Assembly: GCA_009774375.1 (NCBI GenBank)
Contig: VSNO01000014.1
Span: 1 to 41,284, forward strand
DNA length: 41,284 bases
Direction: 5' to 3'
Origin: Lachnospiraceae bacterium
GTDB taxonomy: Bacteria > Bacillota > Clostridia > Lachnospirales > Lachnospiraceae
Below the pieces are notes generated by a model that searched no databases, was not told the origin of the DNA, and was given only the letters and a program-made list of their open reading frames with translations. The stretch's first letter is position 1. The number at the start of each line of letters is the position of its first letter. Below, piece after piece: positions 31,263-39,876 of this stretch. The translations under genes were made by a program, and so were the position numbers.

Positions 31263-31939
31263 AGGCGATACCCCATTCCGCGCTTCGTCTCCACCAGGTC
31301 GTGCACGCCGAGCTGCTCGAGCTTTGCCCTGATGCGCGTCATATTGACGCTCAGCGTGTTGTCGTCGATAAAGACCTGATTGTCCCACAGATACTCGATC
31401 AGCTCGATGCGCGGTATGATCCTGCCTGTATTCTGGAACAGATAATAGAGGATCTTAAACTCATTTTTTGTCAGTTCCGCCTGACGATCCTGGCAGCGGA
31501 TACTGCCGCGTGCGACGTCGAGCTCCACACCGCGGTACGCGAGCCTGTCCAGCTCCTTCTCCTGCCCTGCTGCCCTTTTTGTCCGTTTCAGCACTGCCGT
31601 GATGCGCGCCAGCAGGACCGGCGGGTAAAACGGTTTTGTGACATAGTCATCCCCGCCCCTTAACATTCCGTTGAGTTCGTCCGCGGAATCCGTCTGGCTG
31701 GTCAGAAAGATCACAGGCACTTCCGACACCGCGCGTATCTTCGTGCAGACGTCAAAGCCCGATTCCCCCGGCAGCCGGATATCCAGCAGGATCAGATCCG
31801 GCTCTGCCGCCAGCGCTGCAGCCGCTGTGTCCTGAAATTCGCCAAGCGCCGTGACTTTGTAGAGCGCATTTTCCAGCAGGAGCTTCAGCTCCTGCCTGAT
31901 CGCCGCCTCGTCCTCCACGATCACGATATGCATGTTCAT
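31259..31939 (-). CDS. BceR-like OmpR-family response regulator
   Basis: 226 residues from the ATG at 31939, the codon best spaced from AAAGGA; an ATG six bases earlier is also in frame. The receiver domain has VEDE, the phospho-acceptor Asp in LILLDIRLPG (residue 53), and the switch/Lys regions FLTS and DDYVTKPF. The winged-helix domain has ELTKNEFKILYYLFQNTGRIIPR ... NTLSVNMTRIRAKLE. It is translationally coupled to the kinase gene and probably activates the BceAB-like genes when peptide antibiotic is present. Confidence 0.95.
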   Translation of the reverse strand: MNMHIVIVEDEAAIRQELKLLLENALYKVTALGEFQDTAAAALAAEPDLILLDIRLPGESGFDVCTKIRAVSEVPVIFLTSQTDSADELNGMLRGGDDYVTKPFYPPVLLARITAVLKRTKRAAGQEKELDRLAYRGVELDVARGSIRCQDRQAELTKNEFKILYYLFQNTGRIIPRIELIEYLWDNQVFIDDNTLSVNMTRIRAKLEQLGVHDLVETKRGMGYRL

Positions 31940-31963
31940 TCTCATCCTTTCTAAGGAACATTA

Positions 31964-32449
31964 TTACTTATAATAGTTTAACAGCACTCTATCGATCTCT
32001 GCAAACCTCTCGTCCGCAGAAATATCCTTTAGCAATGCTGTCTTTTCGATCTCTTCCCTGTCCTGCCGGTACTGCTCGACCCGCTGCAGATCCTCCGGCT
32101 GTAGTCTGACCCCATACAGACCGCCGTATTCCTCGCGGCACTCTGCCGAAAAATGATCCGGCATCAGTTTCAGATGCATCAGTCCTATGTACTCGATCGG
32201 CAGATCCGAGAGTCCAATCTCCTCAAGGCACTCGCGCGCAATGCATTCGCGCATGGTCTCACCCTGCTCCATACAACCGCCGAAAGTCTCCCACTCTTTC
32301 CGCCAGCGGTTCCACCCCAGTAGATAGTCGTCACCTGCCATCACGACCGCCAGACAGTGCGTAACAGGGGCATACTGTCCCATCGCGCTGTGCTCATCAA
32401 TGTCGAGAATCTCCACCAGTTCATTTCCCTTGCAGTCCATTAAGATCAT
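31964..32449 (-). CDS. Nudix hydrolase
   Basis: 161 residues. The Nudix box is complete: GGCMEQGETMRECIARECLEEIGL fits G-x5-E-x7-R-E-(C)-x-E-E-x-G, with Cys at the usual aliphatic position. The family hydrolyses nucleoside diphosphates linked to another moiety; the substrate is unknown. It ends 24 bp before the response regulator start, so read-through into the two-component genes is possible. It lies 40 bp after the P-loop kinase-like gene on the same strand. Confidence 0.92.
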   Translation of the reverse strand: MILMDCKGNELVEILDIDEHSAMGQYAPVTHCLAVVMAGDDYLLGWNRWRKEWETFGGCMEQGETMRECIARECLEEIGLSDLPIEYIGLMHLKLMPDHFSAECREEYGGLYGVRLQPEDLQRVEQYRQDREEIEKTALLKDISADERFAEIDRVLLNYYK

Positions 32450-32489
32450 AATACGCTCCTTTCCAGACAGATCAAGTCTTTACAGATCC

Positions 32490-33029
32490 TTAGAGTCCAC
32501 CGAAGGACTCGACTACCTGATCAATGGATTTCTCATACTCATCATCGATCAGAATATAGTCCGCATGGTCCTTCCGCGCCAGTTCCAATACTTGCGCGTT
32601 ATCCTCCGATACAGTTTCCATGGTGCAGTGCTCATCGTCCAGGCGTTCTTCGAGGACACTCGCATATTTTTTGATGTCATCAAAATGACGTTTGATATAG
32701 TGCCCGCTCAGCACAAGACAGCAATATCTGATATGATCCATGTATTCGCTCTCAAAATCCTTTTTCCAGTCAAACGGAATATAGCACCCCTCCACAATCA
32801 GGTTTTGACTGTTCTCTATGGCTGTCTTAATCATCTCGCGGACGATCGGCCACAGATACGCTGTCAGATCGTCGCTTCCGCTCATGGGCGTAAGAGATGT
32901 ATTTCCGCTGCGGATCAGCCCCATTTTCAGATGGTCGATCGACAGATAGGGATATTTGTACCGTTCAAGTAACTTCTGGGCAAGAACGGTCTTGCCCGTA
33001 TGCGATGCGCCTGTTATCAAAATGATCAT
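32490..33029 (-). CDS. P-loop nucleoside/nucleotide kinase-like protein
   Basis: 179 residues. Walker A is GASHTGKT (residues 7-14) directly after the first strand MIILIT, and YLSIDHLKMGLI follows, a typical substrate-binding opening of small-molecule kinases (adenylate-kinase or zeta-toxin-like superfamily). VEGCYIPFDWKKDF and RKDHADYILIDDEYEKS are further conserved-looking blocks. The substrate cannot be assigned. The ATG at 33029 has GAGGAG upstream; longer in-frame starts lack a site. Confidence 0.8.
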   Translation of the reverse strand: MIILITGASHTGKTVLAQKLLERYKYPYLSIDHLKMGLIRSGNTSLTPMSGSDDLTAYLWPIVREMIKTAIENSQNLIVEGCYIPFDWKKDFESEYMDHIRYCCLVLSGHYIKRHFDDIKKYASVLEERLDDEHCTMETVSEDNAQVLELARKDHADYILIDDEYEKSIDQVVESFGGL

Positions 33030-33170
33030 TGTTTCACTCCTCTTCAATAATATTCCCATATCTTTTTTAATTGGCCGTGCCATTTTTTCTTTCCGCCTAT
33101 GCTTTCTGCAACCCTTATTTTACCACAATGATTTTTCATATGCCACTGATTCAATTGCAAAAGTTGCAAA

Positions 33171-33202
33171 AAAGGAAACCCTGGTTTTCAAGGTTTCCTT
33201 TT
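33171..33202 (-). terminator. Intrinsic terminator after the GyrI-like gene
   Basis: On the minus strand AAAGGAAACC pairs with GGTTTCCTTTTTT across an 11-nt loop and continues into TTTTTTGCAACTTTTG. It lies 11 bp after the stop codon. The sequence is nearly symmetric, so it could also work on the plus strand. Confidence 0.85.
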
Positions 33203-33213
33203 TAACTCATCAG

Positions 33214-33720
33214 CTACTTCACAAAATAGCAGTAATCCAAAATGACATTTCCCTTTTCATCAGGCGTTGTAAAGCGGGGACACAGACAATTCTCAAAAGA
33301 CATCACAGCGCCATCGTCATCGGCAGCGATCTCCATGCCTGCATTGCGGACAGCTTCCCAGCAATTTCCCACGGCACCGTGCACTTCGTCCTCCCTGCCG
33401 TAGATCCAGCAGGTTCCCAGACTTGACTTCGAAAGGTCGATCTGCTCAAACCCTTCTGGAACCTCTGTATTCCCGGGCGTGAACATTCCAATCCAGTACT
33501 CCAGCAGTTCACCGTTCTTACGGCGCTCGAGTCCAACGTATGCTCCGCCGTTTTCCCAGACCGCTAAGATCTGATCCGTTCCGCCCATGCTGTTCTCAAT
33601 GGTGTCAAACCAGCCGTTTGCAAACCACTCGCCCCAGCCGCCGTAATCGTGATATCTCTTTCCGATAAATCTCATTGCAGGGACTTCCTCTTTGAACACT
33701 TTTGTAATTTCTGCCATCAT
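33214..33720 (-). CDS. GyrI-like small-molecule-binding domain protein
   Basis: 168 residues. MMAEITKVFKEEVPAMRFIGKRYHDYGGWGEWFANGWFDTIE ... YWIGMFTPGNTEVPEGFEQIDLS ... VILDYCYFVK matches the stand-alone GyrI-like/SbmC-type fold: paired SHS2 modules with an acidic, aromatic pocket. There is no DNA-binding domain. AAGGAG precedes the ATG at 33720. It follows the AraC/GyrI-like regulator gene on the same strand, so the two may share ligand or history. Confidence 0.8.
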   Translation of the reverse strand: MMAEITKVFKEEVPAMRFIGKRYHDYGGWGEWFANGWFDTIENSMGGTDQILAVWENGGAYVGLERRKNGELLEYWIGMFTPGNTEVPEGFEQIDLSKSSLGTCWIYGREDEVHGAVGNCWEAVRNAGMEIAADDDGAVMSFENCLCPRFTTPDEKGNVILDYCYFVK

Positions 33721-33748
33721 TTTTCTCCTTTTTAATTTATCATTTATT

Positions 33749-33815
33749 CTTAGGAACTGCGCAGCGGAACATTTAGACAAGTCAAATTGATGAGTTATTT
33801 GTTTGCAGTTCCTTA
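33749..33815 (+). repeat. Dispersed ~65-bp palindromic repeat, copy A
   Basis: It begins TTCTTAGGAACTG and ends GCAGTTCCTTA (inverted ends), with TTAGACAAGTCAAAT and GAGTTATTTGTTTG inside. It aligns along its length with copy B at 37331-37396 in the opposite orientation. It overlaps the 3' end of the AraC/GyrI regulator gene and supplies its last ~10 codons and stop. Confidence 0.7.
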
Positions 33816-34642
33816 ATATGAATAAATATCTGTTCCGAATATTCCCTGCTGTCTTCCCTGTATGTCTCAAAATCACAGTCGCCGGGATATGTATACGCAC
33901 TCTGCGGAATCCACTCCTGCAGCCATGCGCCCATGATATGATCCCATGTACTGCGTATCGTATTGACAAATGTATACTTATCCGCCCCGGGCGTATCAAA
34001 GACCGCATACAAACCGCCGTCCACACGTAGCTGCACCGTTCCTGACAAATCTCCCATGGCATGCTCTGTCAGGATGCCTATGTAATAGTCGAGCCGATTT
34101 CTCTCAAAATCCCACACGGAAAAGCCATAATCAGTCTGCGCCTCCCCGCCGGATAATTTTCTGGAGAATCCCCCGCAGTTATATTTGTTCCAAGACAGGG
34201 GCGGATCCTCCTCATCACTTTTATACACGGTTGCGCAAAACGGCTCTAATGTCACGATCCTTGGAATCAGTGCGGTCATATCTTTGTGCGCTTTATTCCT
34301 GTGAAGCAGTTTCAGACTGTTGTCAGCCATTCTGTAGTCCGACGGACGTATATGATGTTCTGACTGAAATGCCCTTGTAAAATTCTCTTTGGAATTAAAC
34401 CCGTGCTTAAACCCGATCTGGGAAATAAATTCATCGCTATCCGCAAGATCGCGGGCGCTTTCCGTGATCCGCCTCCTGCGAACATATTCCAGCGGCGTCA
34501 TGTCCAATGATTCCTTAAATAACCGCAGAAAATGATATTTGGAATAACCTGCGGCAGAAGCCAGATGATCCAGATCAATGTCTTCATACAGGTTGTCCTC
34601 GATGTATTCTAAAACCCTTTCAAGTGATTCTGCATATTTCAT
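33782..34642 (-). CDS. AraC-family regulator with GyrI-like effector domain
   Basis: 286 residues. The AraC domain is YAESLERVLEYIEDNLYEDIDLDHLASAAGYSKYHFLRLFKESLDMTPLEYVRRRRI ... IGFKHGFNSKENFTRAFQSEHHIRPSDYR. The GyrI-like effector half runs from about residue 130 (RIVTLEPFCATVYKSDEE ... YTYPGDCDFETY). GAGGAG precedes the ATG at 34642. The last residues (KELQTNNSSI) are encoded by a dispersed repeat, so the original C-terminus may have differed. The stand-alone GyrI-like gene downstream is the likely neighbour target. Confidence 0.9.
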   Translation of the reverse strand: MKYAESLERVLEYIEDNLYEDIDLDHLASAAGYSKYHFLRLFKESLDMTPLEYVRRRRITESARDLADSDEFISQIGFKHGFNSKENFTRAFQSEHHIRPSDYRMADNSLKLLHRNKAHKDMTALIPRIVTLEPFCATVYKSDEEDPPLSWNKYNCGGFSRKLSGGEAQTDYGFSVWDFERNRLDYYIGILTEHAMGDLSGTVQLRVDGGLYAVFDTPGADKYTFVNTIRSTWDHIMGAWLQEWIPQSAYTYPGDCDFETYREDSREYSEQIFIHIKELQTNNSSI

Positions 34643-34733
34643 GATCAAACTCCTCACAAACAGTATACCATATCTGCGGCAGAACTGTTGATATGGATTG
34701 CGGTTTTGACCAACTGATCCAAGATTTCACTGA

Positions 34734-35465
34734 TCAATTCTTTACTGCCCTCGTCATAAAATACAGTTCTGTGATGTCTTCCATCTGGCATTCCATGTAT
34801 CCGTTGATCAGGAAACCGCAATCGATCAGACCTCCTAAATATGTCTCCATTGTGTTCCCATACTCGATCCAGTCCGAGTCATCATGATCCGTCGAGCAAA
34901 AGGGCATTCTATGTACTGCCTTGTAGTATCCGCCGTCTGCATCATCGATATGATCGCACACGTAATTGATCGGATTGGGCGCCATCATAATAAAGACGCC
35001 CCCTTTGCTGAGTACACGATAACATTCCCGAAACACAGCGCCCGGTTCCGGCACATACATTAACGAAGGCGGATTGATGATATAATCAAACGTGCCTTCA
35101 CCAAACATTGACAGATCGCACATATTCCCTTTCACGATCTCCATCTGCAGATTTTCCCTTTCTGCGACTGCCCGATCCTGATCCAGCATCTTATCCGAAA
35201 GGTCGATGACCGTGACTTTCGCGCCTGCACATGCGAGCAGCGGCGCCTGCAGACCGCCTGCCCCTGCCAGACAGAGCACCTTTTTGCCTTTGATGTCCGA
35301 CAGCCACTCATCGGGAACTTCCCTGTCAAAAAAATGCAGTTTCAGTTTCCCTGCCCTCGCAGCCTGAAACTCCTCTCTGGAAGCACCCGCAGCCCAGTCC
35401 ACCTGTTTTGCGACAAGACTGTCTATATTCTTTTCCACCTGTTCAAAAATATCTTTCAAGATCAT
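34734..35465 (-). CDS. Class I SAM-dependent methyltransferase
   Basis: 243 residues from the ATG at 35465, which follows TGAGGG; an ATG seven codons earlier overlaps the ABC gene stop. Motif I is VLCLAGAGGLQAPLLACAGAKVTVIDLSDKML (residues 63 onward), then NMCDLSMFGEGTFDYIINPPSLMYVPEPGAVFRECYRVLSKGGVFIMM, a typical type-11 layout. The substrate is not evident. It follows the ABC exporter gene by 10 bp and is probably co-transcribed; a small-molecule modification plus export pairing is conceivable but unproven. Confidence 0.92.
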   Translation of the reverse strand: MILKDIFEQVEKNIDSLVAKQVDWAAGASREEFQAARAGKLKLHFFDREVPDEWLSDIKGKKVLCLAGAGGLQAPLLACAGAKVTVIDLSDKMLDQDRAVAERENLQMEIVKGNMCDLSMFGEGTFDYIINPPSLMYVPEPGAVFRECYRVLSKGGVFIMMAPNPINYVCDHIDDADGGYYKAVHRMPFCSTDHDDSDWIEYGNTMETYLGGLIDCGFLINGYMECQMEDITELYFMTRAVKN

Positions 35466-35475
35466 TTTACCCTCA

Positions 35476-37284
35476 TCATTGATCACTTAACAATTCCTTA
35501 CTCCTGTACAATTCCGCAAAATACCCGTTTGCCGCCATCAATTCCGCAAAGGATCCGTTCTCGACGATCCTGCCGTCCCGAAAGACGAAGATCCGGTCAA
35601 ATTCATTGACAAAGTTCAGGCGGTGGACGATCGCGATCACCGTGGCAGTACTCACCCGCGCCAGGATATTTTTCATGACAATGCCCTCTGTCACATTATC
35701 AAGCGCCGATGTCGCCTCGTCCAGCACAACGATCTTGGGATCGCCAAACCACAGTCTCGCCAATGCCAGCCGCTGCTTTTCGCCGCCCGACAACAAGGTT
35801 CCTCTTTCACCGATCCTCGTGTCCAGCCCGCTGTCCAGCGAGGTGACCAGCGGCAGCAGTTGCGCCCCTTCAAGAGCTGCATACAAGTCTGCCTCCGAAA
35901 CCGCGCTGTCAAATACCAGGTTTTCCCTGACCGTGCCGTCAAACACAGGCGCGTCCTGCGACGAATACGACACTTTCTCGTACAGGGACTCCAGTGCGAT
36001 GTTCCTGAGCGGCTCATCGTCAAAATAAATGTCGCCCTCCTCGTATTTCAGCAGGCCGATCAGAAGCTTTGCCAGTGTCGATTTCCCGGAACCGGACTCC
36101 CCGACGAATGCGACCTTTTCGCCTTTTTGGATCGTCAGGCTGACAGCATCCAACACTTTTGACGTGCCCTGTTGCAAAGCCTCCTGCGCTCCGTCGTCAC
36201 AGCCGCTGCTGCCAGGCTTTGATATGCTCTGAGCCTCCGGCAGCGCCGGCAGACGATCTTCCTCCGGCTGCCCGTGTTCATAGAAGAACGATACCTGCTC
36301 CACGCGGATCCCATTCGAGAGCGTATCAAATGGCACACCCTCCCCAAGCTGCTGATCCTCCTTCAGATCCAGCACCCCCGCAAACCGCAGCCACGCCGTC
36401 CTGTTCAGCTTGTACTGAACATAGATCACGTTGAATATGGCGATCGGCGTGTACGCATTATCGATCAGCGTGATCAGTGCGACAACAGAGCCGACGGACA
36501 GGCGGCTGTTGTGCCACGCATAAGTCAGGATCCCGATATCCAGACAGGCGACCAGCAATGCAAAGATCGTGAAAAACGCCTCATGGATCATCGTCATCTT
36601 TACTTTGGACGACACAATGACGCGCCTGGCCTGGGACGCTTTTCTGATCTCGTTCGGAAACTGATGTTTCATGCGGAAAACCAGCATTTCCATAAAACCG
36701 CGCACGAGAAAATGATTCAGTTCCTCCTCGTTGGTCAGGATCTTTTCCTTGATCTGGTACAGCCCTTTGAGCAGCAGATTGGTCACGATAAAAACAACGA
36801 CATATCCTGTCATGAGAAAAAACGTGATATTCTGATCGATCTTCCAGATAAAATACAGACTGAACAGGATCGTTGGAAACAGGCTTCTGACAACGCAGAA
36901 CCAAAAATCATACAGAACACCTTTTCCCGCATCGGCACCGTTCTCGATCTGCTGCACCAGCCTGCCTGTCCCAAGCTTCTGGTACTCCGCATAATCCATC
37001 TTCCCGATCTTGCGCAGTGCCAGCAATTTGAAATCCAGATAGATCTCGTTTGCCAGTTTTGACGACGGGTACTCGTCCAGATAGTTCATTCCATAGTGGA
37101 CGGCCAGGATCACCCCGTAGAAGAGGATCCCATAAAACGTGATCGTCCTGCCCGTCAGTCCGTCAACGATCCGCTGGAAATAGTCCGCCTTGAAATTTGA
37201 CATAAAGGCATTGAACACACCGATCGCAAGATACATCGCGATCCAATACCGGTTGTTTTTCATTATTTCTTTCATATAACGCAT
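35476..37284 (-). CDS. ABC exporter, fused membrane and ATPase domains
   Basis: 602 residues. Membrane helices lie from about 10 to 300 (WIAMYLAIGVFNAFM, FYGILFYGVILAVHYGMNYL, ITFFLMTGYVVVFIVTNLLL and others). The ATPase has VGESGSGKST near 394, VSYSSQDAPVFDGT (Q-loop), LLSGGEKQRLALARLW near 498, IVVLDEATSALD and IVHRL. A Ser/Gly/Gln-rich linker (SISKPGSSGCDDGAQEALQQGTS) lies inside the start of the ATPase domain and is longer than usual. The ATG at 37284 has CGGAG seven bases upstream; upstream in-frame codons read through the palindromic repeat and are unlikely to be translated. Confidence 0.93.
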   Translation of the reverse strand: MRYMKEIMKNNRYWIAMYLAIGVFNAFMSNFKADYFQRIVDGLTGRTITFYGILFYGVILAVHYGMNYLDEYPSSKLANEIYLDFKLLALRKIGKMDYAEYQKLGTGRLVQQIENGADAGKGVLYDFWFCVVRSLFPTILFSLYFIWKIDQNITFFLMTGYVVVFIVTNLLLKGLYQIKEKILTNEEELNHFLVRGFMEMLVFRMKHQFPNEIRKASQARRVIVSSKVKMTMIHEAFFTIFALLVACLDIGILTYAWHNSRLSVGSVVALITLIDNAYTPIAIFNVIYVQYKLNRTAWLRFAGVLDLKEDQQLGEGVPFDTLSNGIRVEQVSFFYEHGQPEEDRLPALPEAQSISKPGSSGCDDGAQEALQQGTSKVLDAVSLTIQKGEKVAFVGESGSGKSTLAKLLIGLLKYEEGDIYFDDEPLRNIALESLYEKVSYSSQDAPVFDGTVRENLVFDSAVSEADLYAALEGAQLLPLVTSLDSGLDTRIGERGTLLSGGEKQRLALARLWFGDPKIVVLDEATSALDNVTEGIVMKNILARVSTATVIAIVHRLNFVNEFDRIFVFRDGRIVENGSFAELMAANGYFAELYRSKELLSDQ

Positions 37285-37307
37285 AACTGTACTCCGTTTC
37301 TTATATA

Positions 37308-37412
37308 GACAGGCTCTCGTGATATCAGACACTAAGAAACTATTCAAAAATAACCTATGGATTTTGACTTGTCTATTTCTGAACAATTCCTAAGAAACTC
37401 CGAGAGCCTGTC
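37308..37412. repeat. Inverted repeat GACAGGCTCTCG flanking dispersed repeat copy B
   Basis: GACAGGCTCTCG at 37308-37319 and its complement at 37401-37412 flank copy B of the ~65-bp repeat. Copy B runs 37331-37396, reading on the minus strand TTCTTAGGAATTG...ATAGACAAGTCAAAAT...TAGGTTATTTTTGAATAGTTTCTTAG. Together they could fold as one long hairpin in the leader of the ABC exporter transcript. Confidence 0.7.
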
Positions 37413-37451
37413 ATCTCATAATTTCATATTTATTAGCATTTTTTATTGAAA

Positions 37452-37532
37452 CAGTACAGTTGTGACTGTCAGCAGGTTCTTTGATCATTCCTCAGCACAA
37501 TCTGCCAACAGTTCCTCACATCAACTGTACTG
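37452..37532. repeat. Inverted repeat in the leader of the ABC exporter gene
   Basis: CAGTACAGTTG (37452-37462) and CAACTGTACTG (37522-37532) form an 11-bp perfect inverted repeat with a 59-nt spacer. On the minus strand the second arm is followed by TTTCAATAAAAAATG. It lies in the 350-bp gene-free stretch 37285-37635, which holds no other recognisable signal apart from the repeats. Confidence 0.55.
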
Positions 37533-37635
37533 AGTCCTTACCTCGGATATATTTCATCAGATGAATTCACCTCGCTCCCTTTTCTCTAATCATATTATGC
37601 CGTACAGTTTTCTGCGCGTCAATGCCCATTTTATC

Positions 37636-38703
37636 TCATACGCGGTACTTACTGCGGTATTCCTTTGGCGTGACATGATGTTTGGAAAAGAACAGCTTGT
37701 AAAAATGAGACTTATTGGTAAAATTCAGCCGGGAGATGATCTCCGAGACAGAGTAATTCGTTTTCAGCAGATACTGTTCCGCCTTTCGCAGCGAGAAGGC
37801 TGTACCATATTCAAACAGCGTCATTCCCGTGTATTTTTTTGTGATGCGGTTGAGATAGTCACCGCTGTAGCTCAGGGCGTCCGACAGTTCATGGCGGCTG
37901 AGACGCCCATCACTTTCCTCGAGCAGATGCGTCAACCTTGTGAAGATCAGAAAATCATTTCCATAATCGATCTGCACCTTCGACAGGTGAAAATGCTCCG
38001 GATCCGATATGAGATCGAGCATCCGGCAGACCAGAAAGCTGATATAAAAAGAAGATCCGACCTGCGGGGACAGCGTCTCCTTGACGATCTCCTCAGAGAA
38101 CTGATAAAGCTTCTGATACGAGCTCAGGTTATTGTAGGAGGGAAAGAAATCAAGGTACTCCTTCTCCACATTGCCGGCGGCGGAAGCGTTCTGATCCAGA
38201 AAACGGAAAACACTGACCGCCTGGCCGCTTTCCTGCGGAGGCAGATGAAAAATATTGTCCGAATGAAAAAGCGACAGAAGATAGCTTTTTGACAGATTTA
38301 AAAAGAAGATCTGAAAATCGTTGGACAGCAGTTCGACATGTCTCAGATTGCAGTTGACGATGCATCCGGTACCGGAAGGATAGACCCTTTCGGTATCTTC
38401 TATTTTGACGACTGCCTCGCCCTGCAGTACAAACATCAATTCAAAAAAGTCATGCTGGTGCAGCGGGCGGTCTGCCATCCGGCACAGCAGCGTTCCCTCG
38501 TCGATCAGGGAATGGCCGATGTTCTCCGGTGAAAAATAGGATATCTTGAAATACGGCTTTTCCAGGTCTGACCGGTACGTCTCAATGACAGCGCTGTACA
38601 GGGACGTAAGGTGATAGTACTGGTTAAAGTGGCTGTCCAGGTTCTGGATCTCAAAATAATTGCTTTTTAATGTGTCTATTGACGGATTGTTCATTTCTAT
38701 CAT
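37636..38703 (-). CDS. AraC-family regulator with cupin-type sensor domain
   Basis: 355 residues. The N-terminal half has a cupin-like sugar-sensing region (CRMADRPLHQHDFFELMFVLQGEAVVKIEDTERVYPSGTGCIVNCNLRHVEL). The last 100 residues are an AraC double HTH (HELSDALSYSGDYLNRITKKYTGMTLFEYGTAFSLRKAEQYLLKTNYSVSEIISRLNFTNKSHFYKLFFSKHHVTPKEYRSKYRV). Such regulators usually sit beside sugar transporter or glycosidase genes. Here the neighbour is a broken GPH symporter whose homology begins right at this gene's start, so its own upstream region is probably a rearranged junction. Confidence 0.92.
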   Translation of the reverse strand: MIEMNNPSIDTLKSNYFEIQNLDSHFNQYYHLTSLYSAVIETYRSDLEKPYFKISYFSPENIGHSLIDEGTLLCRMADRPLHQHDFFELMFVLQGEAVVKIEDTERVYPSGTGCIVNCNLRHVELLSNDFQIFFLNLSKSYLLSLFHSDNIFHLPPQESGQAVSVFRFLDQNASAAGNVEKEYLDFFPSYNNLSSYQKLYQFSEEIVKETLSPQVGSSFYISFLVCRMLDLISDPEHFHLSKVQIDYGNDFLIFTRLTHLLEESDGRLSRHELSDALSYSGDYLNRITKKYTGMTLFEYGTAFSLRKAEQYLLKTNYSVSEIISRLNFTNKSHFYKLFFSKHHVTPKEYRSKYRV

Positions 38704-39349
38704 ACCTGCCTGAATGCGATCTTCTACACGGCAAACGGCGTGGCATACTCCACTTTGTCGGCTCTGATCACAAACAATGCACAGGAGAGGGTTCAGCTCG
38801 GTTCGATCCGTTTCATGTTTGCGGTCGTGACCAATATCGTGATGGGGTTTGCTGTAACCAATACAGTCAACTCTTTTGGCGGAGGCGCCAAAGGCTGGCG
38901 GGCTGTAGCAGTCATCTGCGCGTTGATCGGATTGGCAGTCAATACGATCAGATGCCTTGCCGTGAAAGAGATTGAACCCGAGCAGACCGATGTCAAAGCA
39001 CCGGATGAGAAACCAGCGGACGACAGGCTGAGCTTTTTCGATTCAATAAAGCTTCTGTTCGCCAACAAGTATTATATCATCATCGTAGTTCTGTACATCG
39101 TGTACTATACCATGAGCAATATCACGACGGGCAGCGGTGTGTTCTTTGCAACCTACGTGCTCGGTGACAGTTCGCTGCTGGGAATGTTCCAGATGATGAA
39201 AATGTTCCCTGTCATCATCGCACTGATCTTCACACCGTTTCTGGTAAAGAAGATGAAGAGCATGCAGAAGGTAAATTTCTGGGGATATGTGGTCAACTGC
39301 TTTTTGAGCCTGTTCTTCATCTATTTTGCATACCAGAAAAATATCAGCC
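38690..39349 (+). pseudogene. GPH-family (MelB-like) sugar symporter fragment
   Basis: In one frame it reads FYTANGVAYSTLSALITNNAQERVQLGSIRFMFAVVTNIVMGFAV and, after a hydrophilic loop, SIKLLFANKYYIIIVVLYIVYYTMSNITTGSGVFFATYVLG...MKMFPVIIALIFTPFLVKKM...NCFLSLFFIYFAYQKNISL. These are the middle helices of a glycoside-pentoside-hexuronide:cation symporter. The N-terminal third and the C-terminal part are missing. On the left it abuts the AraC gene start, on the right it runs into a group II intron reverse-transcriptase fragment at about 39349. No functional start is present. Confidence 0.8.
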
Positions 39350-39738
39350 TGGTCTCATTTTGCCCTTTGTTTCTTTCGGAATATAGACACGTCTTGTTGG
39401 ATTTGGCCGGTAGCTTCCGCTTTTCATCCGTTTCACAAGATTCGCAAGGTTCTGAACTTTTCACCTGCTTTCACAGGCTTCTCTGATACTATGGCTGTGA
39501 CGGACTTCCTGCCACCCGTTTGAATTCCTGGCGCATTTCTTTGTTTTGGTTTCCATACCTCCTTTAAGGATGTGACAGGATCTCAGCTGTTCCGATAACA
39601 TACTTATCATCAACCTCGCCAAGCTCTCAGACTGGGGATGCCAATATAACCTCACCAACTCGGTCATATCAGTATTGTCTGCTGTGAACAAAAACACATC
39701 GACCATTTCCAACCTCATACTAATTTCGCAGCTCGCAC
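39349..39738 (-). mobile_element. Group II intron remnant with reverse-transcriptase fragment
   Basis: On the minus strand a frame from 39718 continues, past one in-frame TGA at 39461-39463, into LANLVKRMKSGSYRPNPTRRVYIPKETKGKMRP. This is the start of the reverse-transcriptase domain of group II intron proteins (the YRP.P.RRVYIPK..GK.RPLGIP block). It stops at about 39349 where symporter sequence begins; the LGIP and all later RT, maturase and endonuclease parts are absent. A GTGCGAG at 39738-39732 could be the intron 5' end. It is dead as a mobile element. The rest of the gap to 39876 shows nothing recognisable. Confidence 0.7.
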
Positions 39739-39876
39739 TTCGTTAACAGTATATCACATCTTATAAAGTAAATCACACTATTTTGAACAAATGCAGGGAA
39801 AATGTATCCTGACAGAATCTGGCAGCATTTAAAAAACCTGTAATATTCCATATTTTTCATGCCCGATTCGGCTTTA

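Noticed and set aside
33782..34062. Extended N-terminal version of the GyrI-like protein starting at 34062
   Set aside because: The extension is the AraC gene read in another frame. The ATG at 33720 with AAGGAG is the supported start.
37285..37386. 34-residue N-terminal extension of the second ABC exporter
   Set aside because: It reads through the palindromic repeat and has no ribosome-binding site; the ATG at 37284 has one.
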